Origin: Pseudogemmobacter sp044142105
GTDB lineage: Bacteria; Pseudomonadota; Alphaproteobacteria; Rhodobacterales; Rhodobacteraceae
Direction: 5' to 3'
NCBI RefSeq assembly: GCF_044142105.1
Contig: NZ_JBGTYM010000007.1
Coordinates: 1-64,000, forward strand
Length of the DNA stretch: 64,000 nucleotides
This document shows, one piece after another, positions 50,601-58,409 of the stretch. The notes under the pieces are model-generated. The model saw only the letters and a list, made by a program, of their open reading frames with translations, did no database searches and had not been told where the DNA came from. The position numbers were made by a program, and so were the translations under genes. Position 1 is the stretch's first letter, and the number at the start of each line of letters is the position of its first letter.

Positions 50601-50947
50601 TGTCCGACCCGGCGCTGGCCTGGATCTTCGCGCCCGGCACGCTGGCCGAAGTGCCGCTTTCAACGCCATGGAACCGCGATGTCCTGATCGGCGCGGCGGA
50701 CCGGCTGATCGTGACGCCGGATGTGGTGACGGTGGTCGATTTCAAATCGAATGTCAGCCTGCCCGCCGGCCCGGACGCCATTCCCGAAGCCTATCTGCGT
50801 CAGCTTGGGGCCTATGCCCTGGCGCTGGAGGGCATCTATCCCGGCCGCCGGATCGACACTGCGATCCTCTGGACGCGCGGGCCGCAACTTATGGCGGTCA
50901 GTGCCGAGATCGTGAGGGCTGCCCTGTCCCGCGCCACCAGCCCTTGA
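47636..50947 (+). CDS. addA: Double-strand break repair helicase-nuclease AddA
   Basis: 1103 residues. UvrD-type helicase motifs are seen: Walker A ANAGSGKTKVLTDR (about 24-37), ILCLTYTKAAAAEM, HVLVDEAQDTSPAQW, VVGDKKQSIYSFQGAD, VMTVHGSKGLEAPLV and YVALTRARCWL. A C-terminal RecB-type nuclease follows, with RGSLLHLLLEHLPD, LIGAADRLIV and VTVVDFKSN. With AddB it resects broken ends for RecA. Start ATGA overlap with addB shows translational coupling. Confidence 0.95.
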   Translation: MTSLATEHQNAAANPDSNVWLVANAGSGKTKVLTDRVARLLLRGVDPQNILCLTYTKAAAAEMQNRLFQRLGQWAMAPEAVLLRNLADLGEGAALPPERLARARQLFARAIEAPGGIRIQTIHSFCASLLRRFPLEAGVSPAFTEIDDRSAALLRAEIFDQMAEGPEAGLLNAILPDAGEETERLIDQIIANRAALAQMPSDAVLRDTFGLAPGFDETALLAGVFLGGEAALLNAILPVLRAGKSTDAKAAEKLSGLGRDLASLAVLEDVLLTGSGAKEPFSAKIGTFPTKDIRAALAAQMPQLEALMQRVEAARPLRLGLAALRASERLHRFASAYLARYETAKATRGWLDFDDLIVRATALLTDPGIAPWVLYRLDGAIDHVLVDEAQDTSPAQWRIIAALTAEFTAGEGARRVARSLFVVGDKKQSIYSFQGADVAGFDTVKGDFKARFEGADQALVERPLVYSFRSSEAVLQLVDRAFPGPMTAALGGLFEHKPFHETMPGRVDLWPPVPKAEKPEPKDWFDPVDLPSDEDAPVVLARRIAHKIAGMLERGEQIFDHQKKAFRPLRAGDVLVLVQRRKELFHEIIRACKKRGLPIAGADRLKLAEELAVRDLLALLAFVNTPEDDLALATALRSPLFGWSEQQLFTLAQGRKGFLWERLRDTEDETTLAVLHDLRDRAEFLRPYELLDRILTRHGGRARLLGRLGEEAADAIDELVSQALTYERAEVPSLTGFLVWMQAGDVEAKRQAESEGAMIRVMTVHGSKGLEAPLVILPETQDRDLKEQDRLIPLQGGVVAWNGRAEENPAGLAAEKAARKAAREAENLRLLYVALTRARCWLIVAGAGECGPTSWHGIVAAALAGLPTAPLQAGVLRYQFGPWPEPETAPAETKSAQPAPPDWAAQAPHPPPTPRRVFSPSRLGGDKLVARAEPVEITEIAPEEDRLERGSLLHLLLEHLPDSPPQDWPALAETLGAGPQVLAEARAILSDPALAWIFAPGTLAEVPLSTPWNRDVLIGAADRLIVTPDVVTVVDFKSNVSLPAGPDAIPEAYLRQLGAYALALEGIYPGRRIDTAILWTRGPQLMAVSAEIVRAALSRATSP

Positions 50948-51005
50948 CCCGGGCGGGGGGCAACCCTAGGTTCTAAGGCCGACAGATTCCCTCAGGAGAG
51001 ACGCC

Positions 51006-51332
51006 ATGGGCGCTGCTACCGTTGCCGTCACCGATGCCACTTTTGACAGCGAAGTCCGCAAATCGGACATTCCGGTCGTGGTCGATTTCTGGGCCGAATG
51101 GTGCGGCCCCTGCCGGCAGATCGGCCCGGCGCTGGAAGAGCTTGCCACCGAATATGCCGGCAAGGTCAAGATCGTGAAAGTCAACGTGGACGAGAACCCC
51201 GACAGCCCGGCGCAGCTGGGCGTGCGCGGAATTCCGGCGCTGTTCATGTTCAAGGATGGCGAAGTCGTCTCGAACAAGGTGGGCGCAGCCCCCAAGGCGG
51301 CGCTGGCGAACTGGATTGCCTCGGCGATCTGA
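51006..51332 (+). CDS. trxA: Thioredoxin 1
   Basis: 108 residues, the standard length. The active site is FWAEWCGPCRQIGP (C33, C36), with KVNVDENPDSPAQLGVRGIPALFMFKDG and its cis-proline downstream. It is the general cytoplasmic disulfide reductase. AGGAGAG precedes the ATG. It follows addA after 58 bases and ends at a strong terminator. Confidence 0.97.
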   Translation: MGAATVAVTDATFDSEVRKSDIPVVVDFWAEWCGPCRQIGPALEELATEYAGKVKIVKVNVDENPDSPAQLGVRGIPALFMFKDGEVVSNKVGAAPKAALANWIASAI

Positions 51333-51350
51333 GCCTGCGCAATATCGCGA

Positions 51351-51377
51351 TGCAACGGGCCCTGCGGGGCCCGTTTT
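51351..51377. terminator. Terminator between trxA and the convergent membrane-protein gene
   Basis: A 9-bp stem AACGGGCCC / GGGCCCGTT with a TGCG loop is followed by TTGC on the plus strand; flanking bases (TGCAA / TTGCA) extend the symmetry. It probably serves both convergent genes. Confidence 0.65.
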
Positions 51378-51381
51378 GCAT

Positions 51382-52212
51382 TCAGCGGCCGCGCTGCTGG
51401 CGTTCGAACAGCCAGACAAGGCCGGTGAAAATCACAGCGCCGATGGTGCCCAATATGCCCAACATCGTCAGCGTAATCGGCAGGATCATTTCGGACTCGC
51501 TTTTGCTTCCGGGCTGATTCAGCATCTGCCAGCCGATCAAGCCCAGAACGGGCAGGATCACGATAAGCGCAAGCCCCACACGGAACCGCCAGACCCAGCG
51601 CCGCGGCGCGACAATGATCTCGCCCGCCAGCGCCTTGCCGAAGAACGCGACCACGGCATTGGCGGCTTCGGGGTCGATCACCGGAATGCGCCACAGCCTG
51701 TCCAGCGGCGTGACACTGCTCCCTTCGCGGATGAAGCTGCGGGTCACGACGCCAAGGCACAGGACCGGCCCGCCGATCAGGCGCACCTCCTGCACCGATT
51801 GCAGCCCGGAGGTCGGCAGGGCCTGAAACCGGCTGCCCAGCACCATCAATTCCTGTCCGAAGATCACCTCGGCCCCGTCGCGCCGGTCGCGGCGGCTGGG
51901 GGTCCAGCCATTCGGGTCGGGGAAGCCCTTGTCCAGATCAAGGAACTGCGCCATCGCCTCGGGGCTGATCCGCCAGCGCCCGACGACGCCCTGCCCCGAA
52001 GCCAGCCGCGCCACCTGGCGATGCGCGACGCGGAAGTTCAGCACAAGGAACAGGCCGAAAAATGCGACAAGGCCGCCGATCACCAGCGCCAGCATATGCG
52101 CGCCGTTGATGTCGGACAGGCCGGGGCTGGCCAGGAAGAACCAGCCCAGCGCGCCAAGCCCGGCGAGCAGGATCAGGATCGAGATCAGGACATCGCGGCG
52201 TGTATTGGGCAT
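51382..52212 (-). CDS. Membrane protein of unknown function
   Basis: 276 residues. There are four likely membrane helices: about 10-30, 38-60, 203-225 and 247-270. Between them is a cytoplasmic domain of about 140 residues, with GRWRISPEAMAQFLDLD and WTPSRRDRRDGAEVIFGQELMVLGSRF. I do not recognise the family. The start MPNTRRDVLISILILLAGLG at 52212 fits a positive-inside first helix. It is divergent from hslV and convergent with trxA. Confidence 0.7.
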   Translation of the reverse strand: MPNTRRDVLISILILLAGLGALGWFFLASPGLSDINGAHMLALVIGGLVAFFGLFLVLNFRVAHRQVARLASGQGVVGRWRISPEAMAQFLDLDKGFPDPNGWTPSRRDRRDGAEVIFGQELMVLGSRFQALPTSGLQSVQEVRLIGGPVLCLGVVTRSFIREGSSVTPLDRLWRIPVIDPEAANAVVAFFGKALAGEIIVAPRRWVWRFRVGLALIVILPVLGLIGWQMLNQPGSKSESEMILPITLTMLGILGTIGAVIFTGLVWLFERQQRGR

Positions 52213-52315
52213 GGGCGAAAGCCTGCGCGCGCGGCGGGTACGGGTCAACAGACTTGTCGCTCGGGGGCGGCCCGGCCATATAGGCGGGAGAGGGCACAAG
52301 GCGCAGGAGACCGGC

Positions 52316-52876
52316 ATGGCCGAAGACAAATTCCCCGGCTGGCACGGCACGACGATCCTGGGCGTCCGGCGCGGCGGCGAGGTCGTGGTCGCGGGGGATG
52401 GCCAGGTGAGCCTGGGCCAGACCGTGATCAAGGGCACGGCGCGCAAGGTGCGCAGGCTCTCGCCGGGCGGGCGCGACGTGGTTTGCGGCTTTGCAGGTTC
52501 GACCGCCGATGCCTTCACCCTGCTGGAACGGCTGGAAAAGAAGCTTGAGGCCAGCCCCGGACAACTGGCGCGGGCCTGTGTCGATCTTGCCAAAGACTGG
52601 CGGATGGACAAATATCTCCGCAACCTCGAGGCCATGCTGATCGTCACCGACGGGGCCGATCTCTTCGTCATCACCGGCGCGGGCGATGTGCTGGAGCCGG
52701 AGCATGACGTCGCAGCCATCGGGTCGGGCGGGAATTTCGCGCTGGCGGCGGCACGCGGGCTGATGGAGGGCGATCTGGACGCCGAGGCGATCGCCCGCAA
52801 GGCCATGGCGATTGCCGCCGAGATCTGCGTCTATACCAACGGAAATTTGACCGTGGAGAAGATCCGCAAGGGATGA
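52316..52876 (+). CDS. hslV: ATP-dependent protease proteolytic subunit HslV (ClpQ)
   Basis: 186 residues. A short propeptide (MAEDKFPGWHG) precedes the catalytic threonine in TTILGVRRGG (T12). GDGQVSLGQTVIKGTARKVRRL, CGFAGSTADAFTLLERLE, LRNLEAMLIV and the C-terminal AIGSGGNFALAAARGL are typical. It forms the proteolytic dodecamer activated by HslU. GCAGGAGA precedes the ATG. Unusually, two genes separate it from hslU. Confidence 0.95.
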   Translation: MAEDKFPGWHGTTILGVRRGGEVVVAGDGQVSLGQTVIKGTARKVRRLSPGGRDVVCGFAGSTADAFTLLERLEKKLEASPGQLARACVDLAKDWRMDKYLRNLEAMLIVTDGADLFVITGAGDVLEPEHDVAAIGSGGNFALAAARGLMEGDLDAEAIARKAMAIAAEICVYTNGNLTVEKIRKG

Positions 52877-52936
52877 GGCGTATGCTGATCCCCGGGGATA
52901 TTTAGAGACAGAACATAGGGAACGGAGCGCATTTCA

Positions 52937-53989
52937 ATGACGCCTGAAGATCTGCGGGCCGCGGTGGCGGCTGGAATTCTGGACGAGGCGGCGGCGGCGC
53001 GGCTCAAGGCGCTGGTCGATGAGCGGGCGGGCAAGCGCAGTTCGATGCCGGTCGAGGATGAGCCTTTCGAGTTCTTCAGGGGGTTTTCCGAGATCTTCAT
53101 CTCGATCGGTCTGGTGATCCTGCTGTCGGGCGTGGCCGCGATGCTCGCCTGGTTCGGCGGCTTTGGCCTACTGGTCGCGGTTCCGCTGATGACCTCGGCC
53201 ATCGCCTGGTGGTGGGCGGGATATTTCACGCTGAAACGGCGGATGACGCTGCCATCGATGGTTCTGGCCACGGCCTATGGCGCGGGGGTGCTGATCTTTG
53301 CCTTCACGCTGCTGGTGCAGGGCAATCTGGATGACCGGATGGTGGCGGTGCTGTCCTTCGCTCTGGGCGCGGTCGCGATGGTGCTGTGGTATCGCCGCTT
53401 CCGCCTGCCCTTCTCAGCCTTCCTGACCGGGGGCATGGTGCTCGGCGCGATCTATGCCATGACCGCCTCGGCCGCCAATCTGGCCGGGTTGATGATGGAT
53501 GGCAGCGGCTACAATGCGATCTTCGACCTCACCGAAAGCCCTGCCTTCGCCAGCGCCACGCTGATCTTCGGCATCGGCATGTTCCTGGTGGGAATGTGGT
53601 TCGACACCCGCGATCCGCACCGGCTGGGGCGCCATGCCGCAACCGCCTTCTGGTGTCATCTGATGGCGGCACCCGCGCTGGTGAACACCGTGGCGGTGAC
53701 GCTTTTGAACAGCAAGGGCGGCGTCGGCCTGCTGGCCGTGGCGCTGCTGGCGATTACCCTTCTGGCACTTGTGATCGACCGGAGGTCTTTCCTGACCGCT
53801 GCGATCGCCTATATCGCGCTGGTGATTTCCTGGGTGATGGGCGGGGGCGACGGGACACAGTGGATCTTCATTCTCATCGTGCTGGGCGCGCTGATCACCG
53901 CCATCGGCACCTGGTGGGTACAGCTGCGCGCCGCCGTCATGCGGGCGTTGCCGAACTTTCCAGGCAAAGCAAGGCTGCCGCCCTGGTGA
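52937..53989 (+). CDS. DUF2157-like polytopic membrane protein
   Basis: 350 residues. A soluble N-terminal helix pair (MTPEDLRAAVAAGILDEAAAARLKAL) resembles the DUF2157 N-terminus. About ten hydrophobic helices follow. The first starts EIFISIGLVILLSGVAAML near residue 50, and the last is IFILIVLGALITAIGTWWV before a basic tail. Function unknown. It lies 60 bases downstream of hslV on the same strand, so read-through from the hslV promoter is plausible. Confidence 0.72.
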   Translation: MTPEDLRAAVAAGILDEAAAARLKALVDERAGKRSSMPVEDEPFEFFRGFSEIFISIGLVILLSGVAAMLAWFGGFGLLVAVPLMTSAIAWWWAGYFTLKRRMTLPSMVLATAYGAGVLIFAFTLLVQGNLDDRMVAVLSFALGAVAMVLWYRRFRLPFSAFLTGGMVLGAIYAMTASAANLAGLMMDGSGYNAIFDLTESPAFASATLIFGIGMFLVGMWFDTRDPHRLGRHAATAFWCHLMAAPALVNTVAVTLLNSKGGVGLLAVALLAITLLALVIDRRSFLTAAIAYIALVISWVMGGGDGTQWIFILIVLGALITAIGTWWVQLRAAVMRALPNFPGKARLPPW

Positions 53990-54009
53990 GCGGGCGGCAG
54001 CCCGCAGGA

Positions 54010-54510
54010 TCAGGTCAGGCGGACCGAGGCGACATGGTCGCGATAGCTTTGCTTGGGGTCGATGCCGAGCAGCATCTTGACGCCCGCCAGCAGGCTGGAA
54101 CCGTCATGCCAGATCTGCGCCTCTTCCGCGTCAAAGCGCAAAAGGGCCAGCTTAGGGTCGTTTTTCCCCTCGTACCAAGCTGCGATGAAGGGGTTCCACA
54201 GTCGCTCGATCACGTCGCGGTCGTCATCGCGCGACAGGCGGCCATGGACGCAGGCAAAGAGGTTGTGGCCCTTGTCGGCAAAGGTCGCCACGGCGCGGCT
54301 GTCGGATTTCACCTCGCGCACGATCTCGGTGTCGATCGAGGAGAAGAACCAGATCGGGCCATGGGCGGGGCCGCCCGCGCCGTCGTCATCCAGCATCGCT
54401 GTCATCGGGCGGGTATGCGCCTCGTCGACATGGGCGAGGCCCAGCATCATCGTGCGGTCGGATTTGACCGCTTTCCAGAATTTTTCCTTCAGCTCTTCGG
54501 GGGTGGACAT
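54010..54510 (-). CDS. Pyridoxamine 5'-phosphate oxidase-like flavin-binding protein (general stress family)
   Basis: 166 residues. A split-barrel fold is indicated by FWKAVKSDRTMMLGLAHVDEAHTRPMTAML, GPIWFFSSIDTEIVREV and WNPFIAAWYEGKNDPKLALLRFD (shown in separate stretches of the protein). This is the general stress protein 26 / PPOX-like group; members bind FMN or F420, and few have known reactions. ATG 54510 is chosen because the family begins near TPEELKEKFW; the longer frame has an unlike N-terminus. It is on the opposite strand between hslV and hslU. Confidence 0.8.
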   Translation of the reverse strand: MSTPEELKEKFWKAVKSDRTMMLGLAHVDEAHTRPMTAMLDDDGAGGPAHGPIWFFSSIDTEIVREVKSDSRAVATFADKGHNLFACVHGRLSRDDDRDVIERLWNPFIAAWYEGKNDPKLALLRFDAEEAQIWHDGSSLLAGVKMLLGIDPKQSYRDHVASVRLT

Positions 54511-54593
54511 GACTGTCGCTCCTTGGATGGATATGGGGGAACAACCGGCGGCGCGCGGACCGGTTCCTGCGCGCCGGACCAAGGGAGACCTGA

Positions 54594-55898
54594 ATGACCG
54601 ACCTGACCCCCCGCGAGATCGTGAGCGAGCTGGACCGTTTCATCATCGGCCAGCGCGAGGCCAAGCGTGCCGTCGCGGTGGCGCTGCGCAACCGCTGGCG
54701 GCGGAAGCGCCTGGCCGATGACCTGCGTGACGAGGTTTATCCCAAGAATATCCTGATGATCGGGCCGACCGGGGTGGGCAAGACGGAAATCTCGCGCCGC
54801 CTGGCACGGCTGGCCAAGGCACCCTTCCTCAAGGTCGAGGCGACCAAGTTCACTGAGGTCGGCTATGTCGGCCGCGATGTCGACAGCATCATCCGCGATC
54901 TGGTGGACGTGGCCATCGTCGACAGCCGCGCCCGGATGCGCGAGGAGGTGCGCGAAAAGGCCCGCCGCGCCGCCGAGGAACGCGTGATCGAAGCGATTGC
55001 CGGCAAGGATGCGCGCGAGCAGACGCGCGAGATGTTCCGCCGCAAGCTGCGCGCAGGCGAGCTGGACGACACGATGATCGAGATCGAAGTGGCCGAGGCC
55101 GGGCCGCAATTTCCAATGATGATGGGCGGCGGCATGCCCGGAATGGAAAGCCAGATGCAGGGCTTGCAGGACCTGTTCGGCAAGGCTTTTCAACGGCATA
55201 CGAAAAAGCGCGTCACCGTTGCCGACAGCTATGAGCTGCTTCTGGGGCAGGAGGCGGACAAACTACTGGATGACGAGGCGGTCAAGGCCGAGGCGCTGGC
55301 GGCGGTGCAGGAAAACGGAATCGTCTTTCTGGACGAGATCGACAAGATCTGCGCCCGGGCCGAGGCGCGCGGTGCCGATGTCAGCCGCGAGGGCGTGCAG
55401 CGCGACCTGCTGCCGCTGATCGAAGGCACCACGGTTTCCACCAAATACGGGCCGGTGAAGACCGACCATATCCTCTTCATCGCCAGCGGCGCGTTTCATA
55501 TCGCCAAGCCCTCGGACCTGCTGCCGGAATTGCAGGGGCGCCTGCCAATCCGCGTGGAATTGCAACCGCTTAGCGAAGAGGATTTCGTCCGCATCCTGAC
55601 CGAGACCGACAATGCGCTAACCCGGCAATATGCCGGGCTGATGGGCACGGAAGAGGTGAAGGTCAGCTTCACCGAGAACGGGATCGCTGCTTTGGCCCGC
55701 ATTGCGGCCGAGGTGAATCGCAGCGTCGAGAATATCGGGGCACGGCGGCTGTATACGGTGATGGAGCGTGTGTTCGAGGAACTGTCCTTCACCGCGCCGG
55801 ACCGCGGCGGCGAGGCGGTGGTGGTGGACGAAGGCTTTGTCGAGGCCAATGTCGGCAAGCTGGCGCGGTCGGCCGACATCTCGCGCTACGTGCTTTGA
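54594..55898 (+). CDS. hslU: ATP-dependent protease ATPase subunit HslU (ClpY)
   Basis: 434 residues. The start LTPREIVSELDRFIIGQREAKRAVAVALRNRWRR is standard (seen here in two parts). Walker A is GPTGVGKT (57-64), Walker B is IVFLDEIDKI, the sensor has the GAFHIAKPSDLLPELQGRLPIRVEL block, and the end SADISRYVL is the conserved C-terminal tail that docks into HslV. AGGGAGACC lies before the ATG. The promoter lies in the 83-base gap shared with the PPOX gene. Confidence 0.97.
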   Translation: MTDLTPREIVSELDRFIIGQREAKRAVAVALRNRWRRKRLADDLRDEVYPKNILMIGPTGVGKTEISRRLARLAKAPFLKVEATKFTEVGYVGRDVDSIIRDLVDVAIVDSRARMREEVREKARRAAEERVIEAIAGKDAREQTREMFRRKLRAGELDDTMIEIEVAEAGPQFPMMMGGGMPGMESQMQGLQDLFGKAFQRHTKKRVTVADSYELLLGQEADKLLDDEAVKAEALAAVQENGIVFLDEIDKICARAEARGADVSREGVQRDLLPLIEGTTVSTKYGPVKTDHILFIASGAFHIAKPSDLLPELQGRLPIRVELQPLSEEDFVRILTETDNALTRQYAGLMGTEEVKVSFTENGIAALARIAAEVNRSVENIGARRLYTVMERVFEELSFTAPDRGGEAVVVDEGFVEANVGKLARSADISRYVL

Positions 55899-55912
55899 GC
55901 CCCTGATTTCGG

Positions 55913-55953
55913 CGTCTTCCGAAGGTCTTCCAAACGTCTTCCGAAGGTCTTCC
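55913..55953 (+). repeat. 19-bp direct repeat in tandem, downstream of hslU
   Basis: CGTCTTCCGAAGGTCTTCC occurs at 55913-55931 and again, identically, at 55935-55953 with AAA between (period 22). Each copy contains CTTCCGAAG, itself nearly palindromic. It lies 15 bases after the hslU stop. Confidence 0.9.
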
Positions 55954-55964
55954 GCCTTGTCTTG

Positions 55965-55995
55965 CACGGGCGGCCCCGCAAAAGGGCCGCCCGTG
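55965..55995. terminator. GC-rich hairpin between hslU and the convergent oxidoreductase
   Basis: A perfect 12-bp stem CACGGGCGGCCC / GGGCCGCCCGTG with a CGCAAAA loop. No T-run follows on either strand, but it is in the convergent gap of two genes, where a bidirectional terminator is expected. Confidence 0.55.
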
Positions 55996-56000
55996 GCGTC

Positions 56001-57014
56001 TCAGAAGCCTTCCAGCACGATCTTGCCGCGCGCTGTGCCGGTCTCGATCAGGCCATGCGCCCGGCGCAGATTGGCGGCGGTGATGGGGCCATAGGTCTCG
56101 GTCAGGGTGCTGCGCAGCTTGCCGCTGTCGACGAGCGCGGCGACCTGCGCCAAGAGCTTGCCCTGTTCGTCCATGTCCGGCGTGGCAAAGAGCGGGCGGG
56201 TGAACATGAGTTCCCAATGGACCGACACGGATTTGCGCTTGAACGGGCGGATGTCCAGCTCGGTCGGGTCGTCGATCAGCCCGAAGCGACCCTGCGGGGC
56301 GATCAGCTCGACAATGCCGGCAAGGTGGTCTTGCGTCTGGGTGGTCGAGAAGACATGGCCCGGCGCGCCAAGGCCCAGCGCGGCGACCTGCGGCGCGAGA
56401 GGCTGGCGGTGGTCGATGACGTGATGCGCGCCAAGCTCGCGCACCCAGGCCTGCGTTTCGGGGCGCGAGGCAGTGGCGATCACGGTCAGATCGGTGCGGG
56501 CACGCAGAAGCTGGATCGCCATCGACCCGACGCCGCCCGCGCCGCCGATGATCAGCACGGCAGGGGCCGCGCCGGGCACCGGGCGGATGACATTCAGCCG
56601 GTCGAACAGCATTTCCCAGGCGGTGATCGCGGTCAGCGGCAGGGCGGCGGCCTGCGAAAAGGACAGGCTGGCGGGTTTCGGCCCGGTGATGCGGGAATCG
56701 ACCAGGTGATATTCGGCATTGGTGCCCGAACGCGCGATGGACCCGGCATAAAAGACCTGATCGCCCGGTTTGAAGCCGGTCACCTCGGGGCCGGTGGCAA
56801 CCACGGTTCCAGCGGCATCATAGCCCAGAACCTTCCATTCCCCGGCGGGCGGCGCGGCGGATTTACGCACCTTGGTATCGACGGGGTTCACCGAGACGGC
56901 CTGCACCTGCACCAGAAGGTCATGGCCCTGCGCCACGGGCAGCGGCAGGTCGATATCGACAAGAGCTTCGGCGCGGTCGATCGGACCGGGGGATTGATAG
57001 GCGACGGCTTTCAT
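56001..57014 (-). CDS. Zinc-type alcohol dehydrogenase-like / quinone oxidoreductase-like MDR protein
   Basis: 337 residues, medium-chain reductase superfamily. VQVQAVSVNPVDTKVR and LGYDAAGTVVATGPEVTGFKPGDQVFYAG form the catalytic half, and VLIIGGAGGVGSMAIQLLRA is the NADPH site. The zinc ligands of true alcohol dehydrogenases are missing at the usual cysteine positions, as in the zinc-less quinone oxidoreductases. The ATG at 57014 has GGAGAG upstream. It is divergent from a HxlR regulator, a typical pair for quinone or electrophile response. Confidence 0.88.
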   Translation of the reverse strand: MKAVAYQSPGPIDRAEALVDIDLPLPVAQGHDLLVQVQAVSVNPVDTKVRKSAAPPAGEWKVLGYDAAGTVVATGPEVTGFKPGDQVFYAGSIARSGTNAEYHLVDSRITGPKPASLSFSQAAALPLTAITAWEMLFDRLNVIRPVPGAAPAVLIIGGAGGVGSMAIQLLRARTDLTVIATASRPETQAWVRELGAHHVIDHRQPLAPQVAALGLGAPGHVFSTTQTQDHLAGIVELIAPQGRFGLIDDPTELDIRPFKRKSVSVHWELMFTRPLFATPDMDEQGKLLAQVAALVDSGKLRSTLTETYGPITAANLRRAHGLIETGTARGKIVLEGF

Positions 57015-57105
57015 CTGGCTCTCCATTGTTCTGGGCCAGAGGATAGGGTAACTACGTCAAACGCCAATACGCACAAAACTCGCCAGTAGTGTCGAAAAGG
57101 ATACC

Positions 57106-57474
57106 ATGATGGGCAAGCTGCCCCATTCGCGGTTCAATTGCAGCCCGGGCTGCGCGGTCGAGGCGGCGGTCAGCCTGATCGACGGCAAGTGGAAATGTGT
57201 GGTGCTGTGGCATCTGCTGAACGAGGGCACGCTGCGCTTTGGCGATCTGCGGCGGCGCGCGCCGGGGGTGACGCAGCGGATGCTGACCAACCAATTGCGC
57301 GAGCTGGAGTCGGATGGTCTGGTCCATCGCGAGGTCTATGCCCAGGTGCCGCCGCGGGTGGACTATTCGCTGACCGAGATGGGCCGCGGACTGGAGCCGA
57401 TCCTGCGCGCGCTGAAAGGTTGGGGCGAAGAGCATATGTCTCTGTTCCAGCCCAAACCGGCCTCGGCCGCCTGA
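57106..57474 (+). CDS. HxlR family regulator with N-terminal cysteines
   Basis: 122 residues. The winged helix is LIDGKWKCVVLWHLLNEGTLRFGDLRRR with GVTQRMLTNQLRELESDGLVHREVY (separate stretches), the HxlR signature. Cysteines stand at 12, 16 and 31, just before and in the first helix, where YodB, HypR and QorR carry their thiol sensors. Divergent from the MDR oxidoreductase gene with about 90 bases between; it likely represses that gene until it is oxidised or alkylated. The intergenic ACTAC / GTAGT (57051-57055, 57086-57090) could be part of an operator, weakly. Confidence 0.85.
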   Translation: MMGKLPHSRFNCSPGCAVEAAVSLIDGKWKCVVLWHLLNEGTLRFGDLRRRAPGVTQRMLTNQLRELESDGLVHREVYAQVPPRVDYSLTEMGRGLEPILRALKGWGEEHMSLFQPKPASAA

Positions 57475-57531
57475 GGCCCGCGCCGAAAGCGTGGCAACGG
57501 CCGGGGGACCCGACCGTTGCCCGAGCAGGGG

Positions 57532-58362
57532 TTAATCCTGGACGCAGAGCTGCTTCTGGGTGCCGAGACCGTCGATCCCCAGTTCGACCACCTCGCCCGC
57601 CTTCAGGAAGCGCGGCGGCTTCATCCCCAGTCCGACACCGGGCGGCGTGCCGGTCGAGATGATGTCGCCCGGATGCAGGGTGAAGAATTGCGACAGGTAG
57701 GAGATCAGGAAGTTGACCCCATAGACCATCGTCTTGGTCGAGCCGTTCTGCATCATCTGGCCATCGACCGTGAGCCACATCTTCAGGTCCTGCGGATCGG
57801 CCACCTCATCCGGGGTCACCAGCCAGGGGCCGGTCTGACCGAAATTGTCACAGCTTTTGCCCTTGGTCCATTGCCCCGAGCGTTCGGCCTGGAAGGCGCG
57901 TTCCGAGACGTCGTTGATCACGCAGAAGCCGGCGATATGGGCGGGGGCCTCGGCCTCGGTCACATATTTCGCGGGTTTGCCGATGACGACGCCCAGCTCG
58001 ACCTCCCAATCGGTCTTCTCACTGCCGCGCGGGATCAGGATCGGGTCGTTCGGGCCACAGATGGCCGAAGTGGCCTTCATGAAGATGATCGGCTCGGGCG
58101 GGACCTTGGCGCCGGTCTCGGCCGCGTGGTCAGAGTAGTTGAGGCCGATGCAGATGAATTTGCCAGTGCCGGTGACGCAGGGGCCAAGGCGCGGCGTGCC
58201 CGAGACAACGGGCAGGCTGTCGGGATCTGGCAGGGTGGACAGGCGGGTCAAGACCTCTCCCGACAGGTCGGGGATCACCCCGGAAAGGTCACGGATCGTG
58301 CCGTCCTTGTGCAGAAGGCCGGGCTTTTCCTGGCCGGTCTCACCATAGCGGAGAAATTTCAT
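57532..58362 (-). CDS. Fumarylacetoacetate hydrolase family protein
   Basis: 276 residues. The N-terminal MKFLRYGETGQEKPGLLHKDG and the FAH domain CIGLNYSDHAAETGAKVPPEP, then WEVELGVVIGKPAKYV with metal-binding glutamates, FCVINDVSERAFQ, and DIISTGTPPGVGLGMKPP identify the family. Members include ureidoglycolate lyase and 2,4-diketo-3-deoxy-L-fuconate hydrolase; the substrate is not determined here. It precedes the SDR gene only in orientation, being downstream of it by 47 bases, so the two may be co-transcribed from the SDR promoter. Confidence 0.88.
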   Translation of the reverse strand: MKFLRYGETGQEKPGLLHKDGTIRDLSGVIPDLSGEVLTRLSTLPDPDSLPVVSGTPRLGPCVTGTGKFICIGLNYSDHAAETGAKVPPEPIIFMKATSAICGPNDPILIPRGSEKTDWEVELGVVIGKPAKYVTEAEAPAHIAGFCVINDVSERAFQAERSGQWTKGKSCDNFGQTGPWLVTPDEVADPQDLKMWLTVDGQMMQNGSTKTMVYGVNFLISYLSQFFTLHPGDIISTGTPPGVGLGMKPPRFLKAGEVVELGIDGLGTQKQLCVQD

Positions 58363-58409
58363 TGCGGTTCCCTTGTGCTGGTCGCTGACATGCTAGCGGG
58401 GTGCCGGGG

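Noticed and set aside
55913..55953. CRISPR array
   Set aside because: Only two copies, separated by AAA; no spacers of 30-40 bases and no cas genes in the window.
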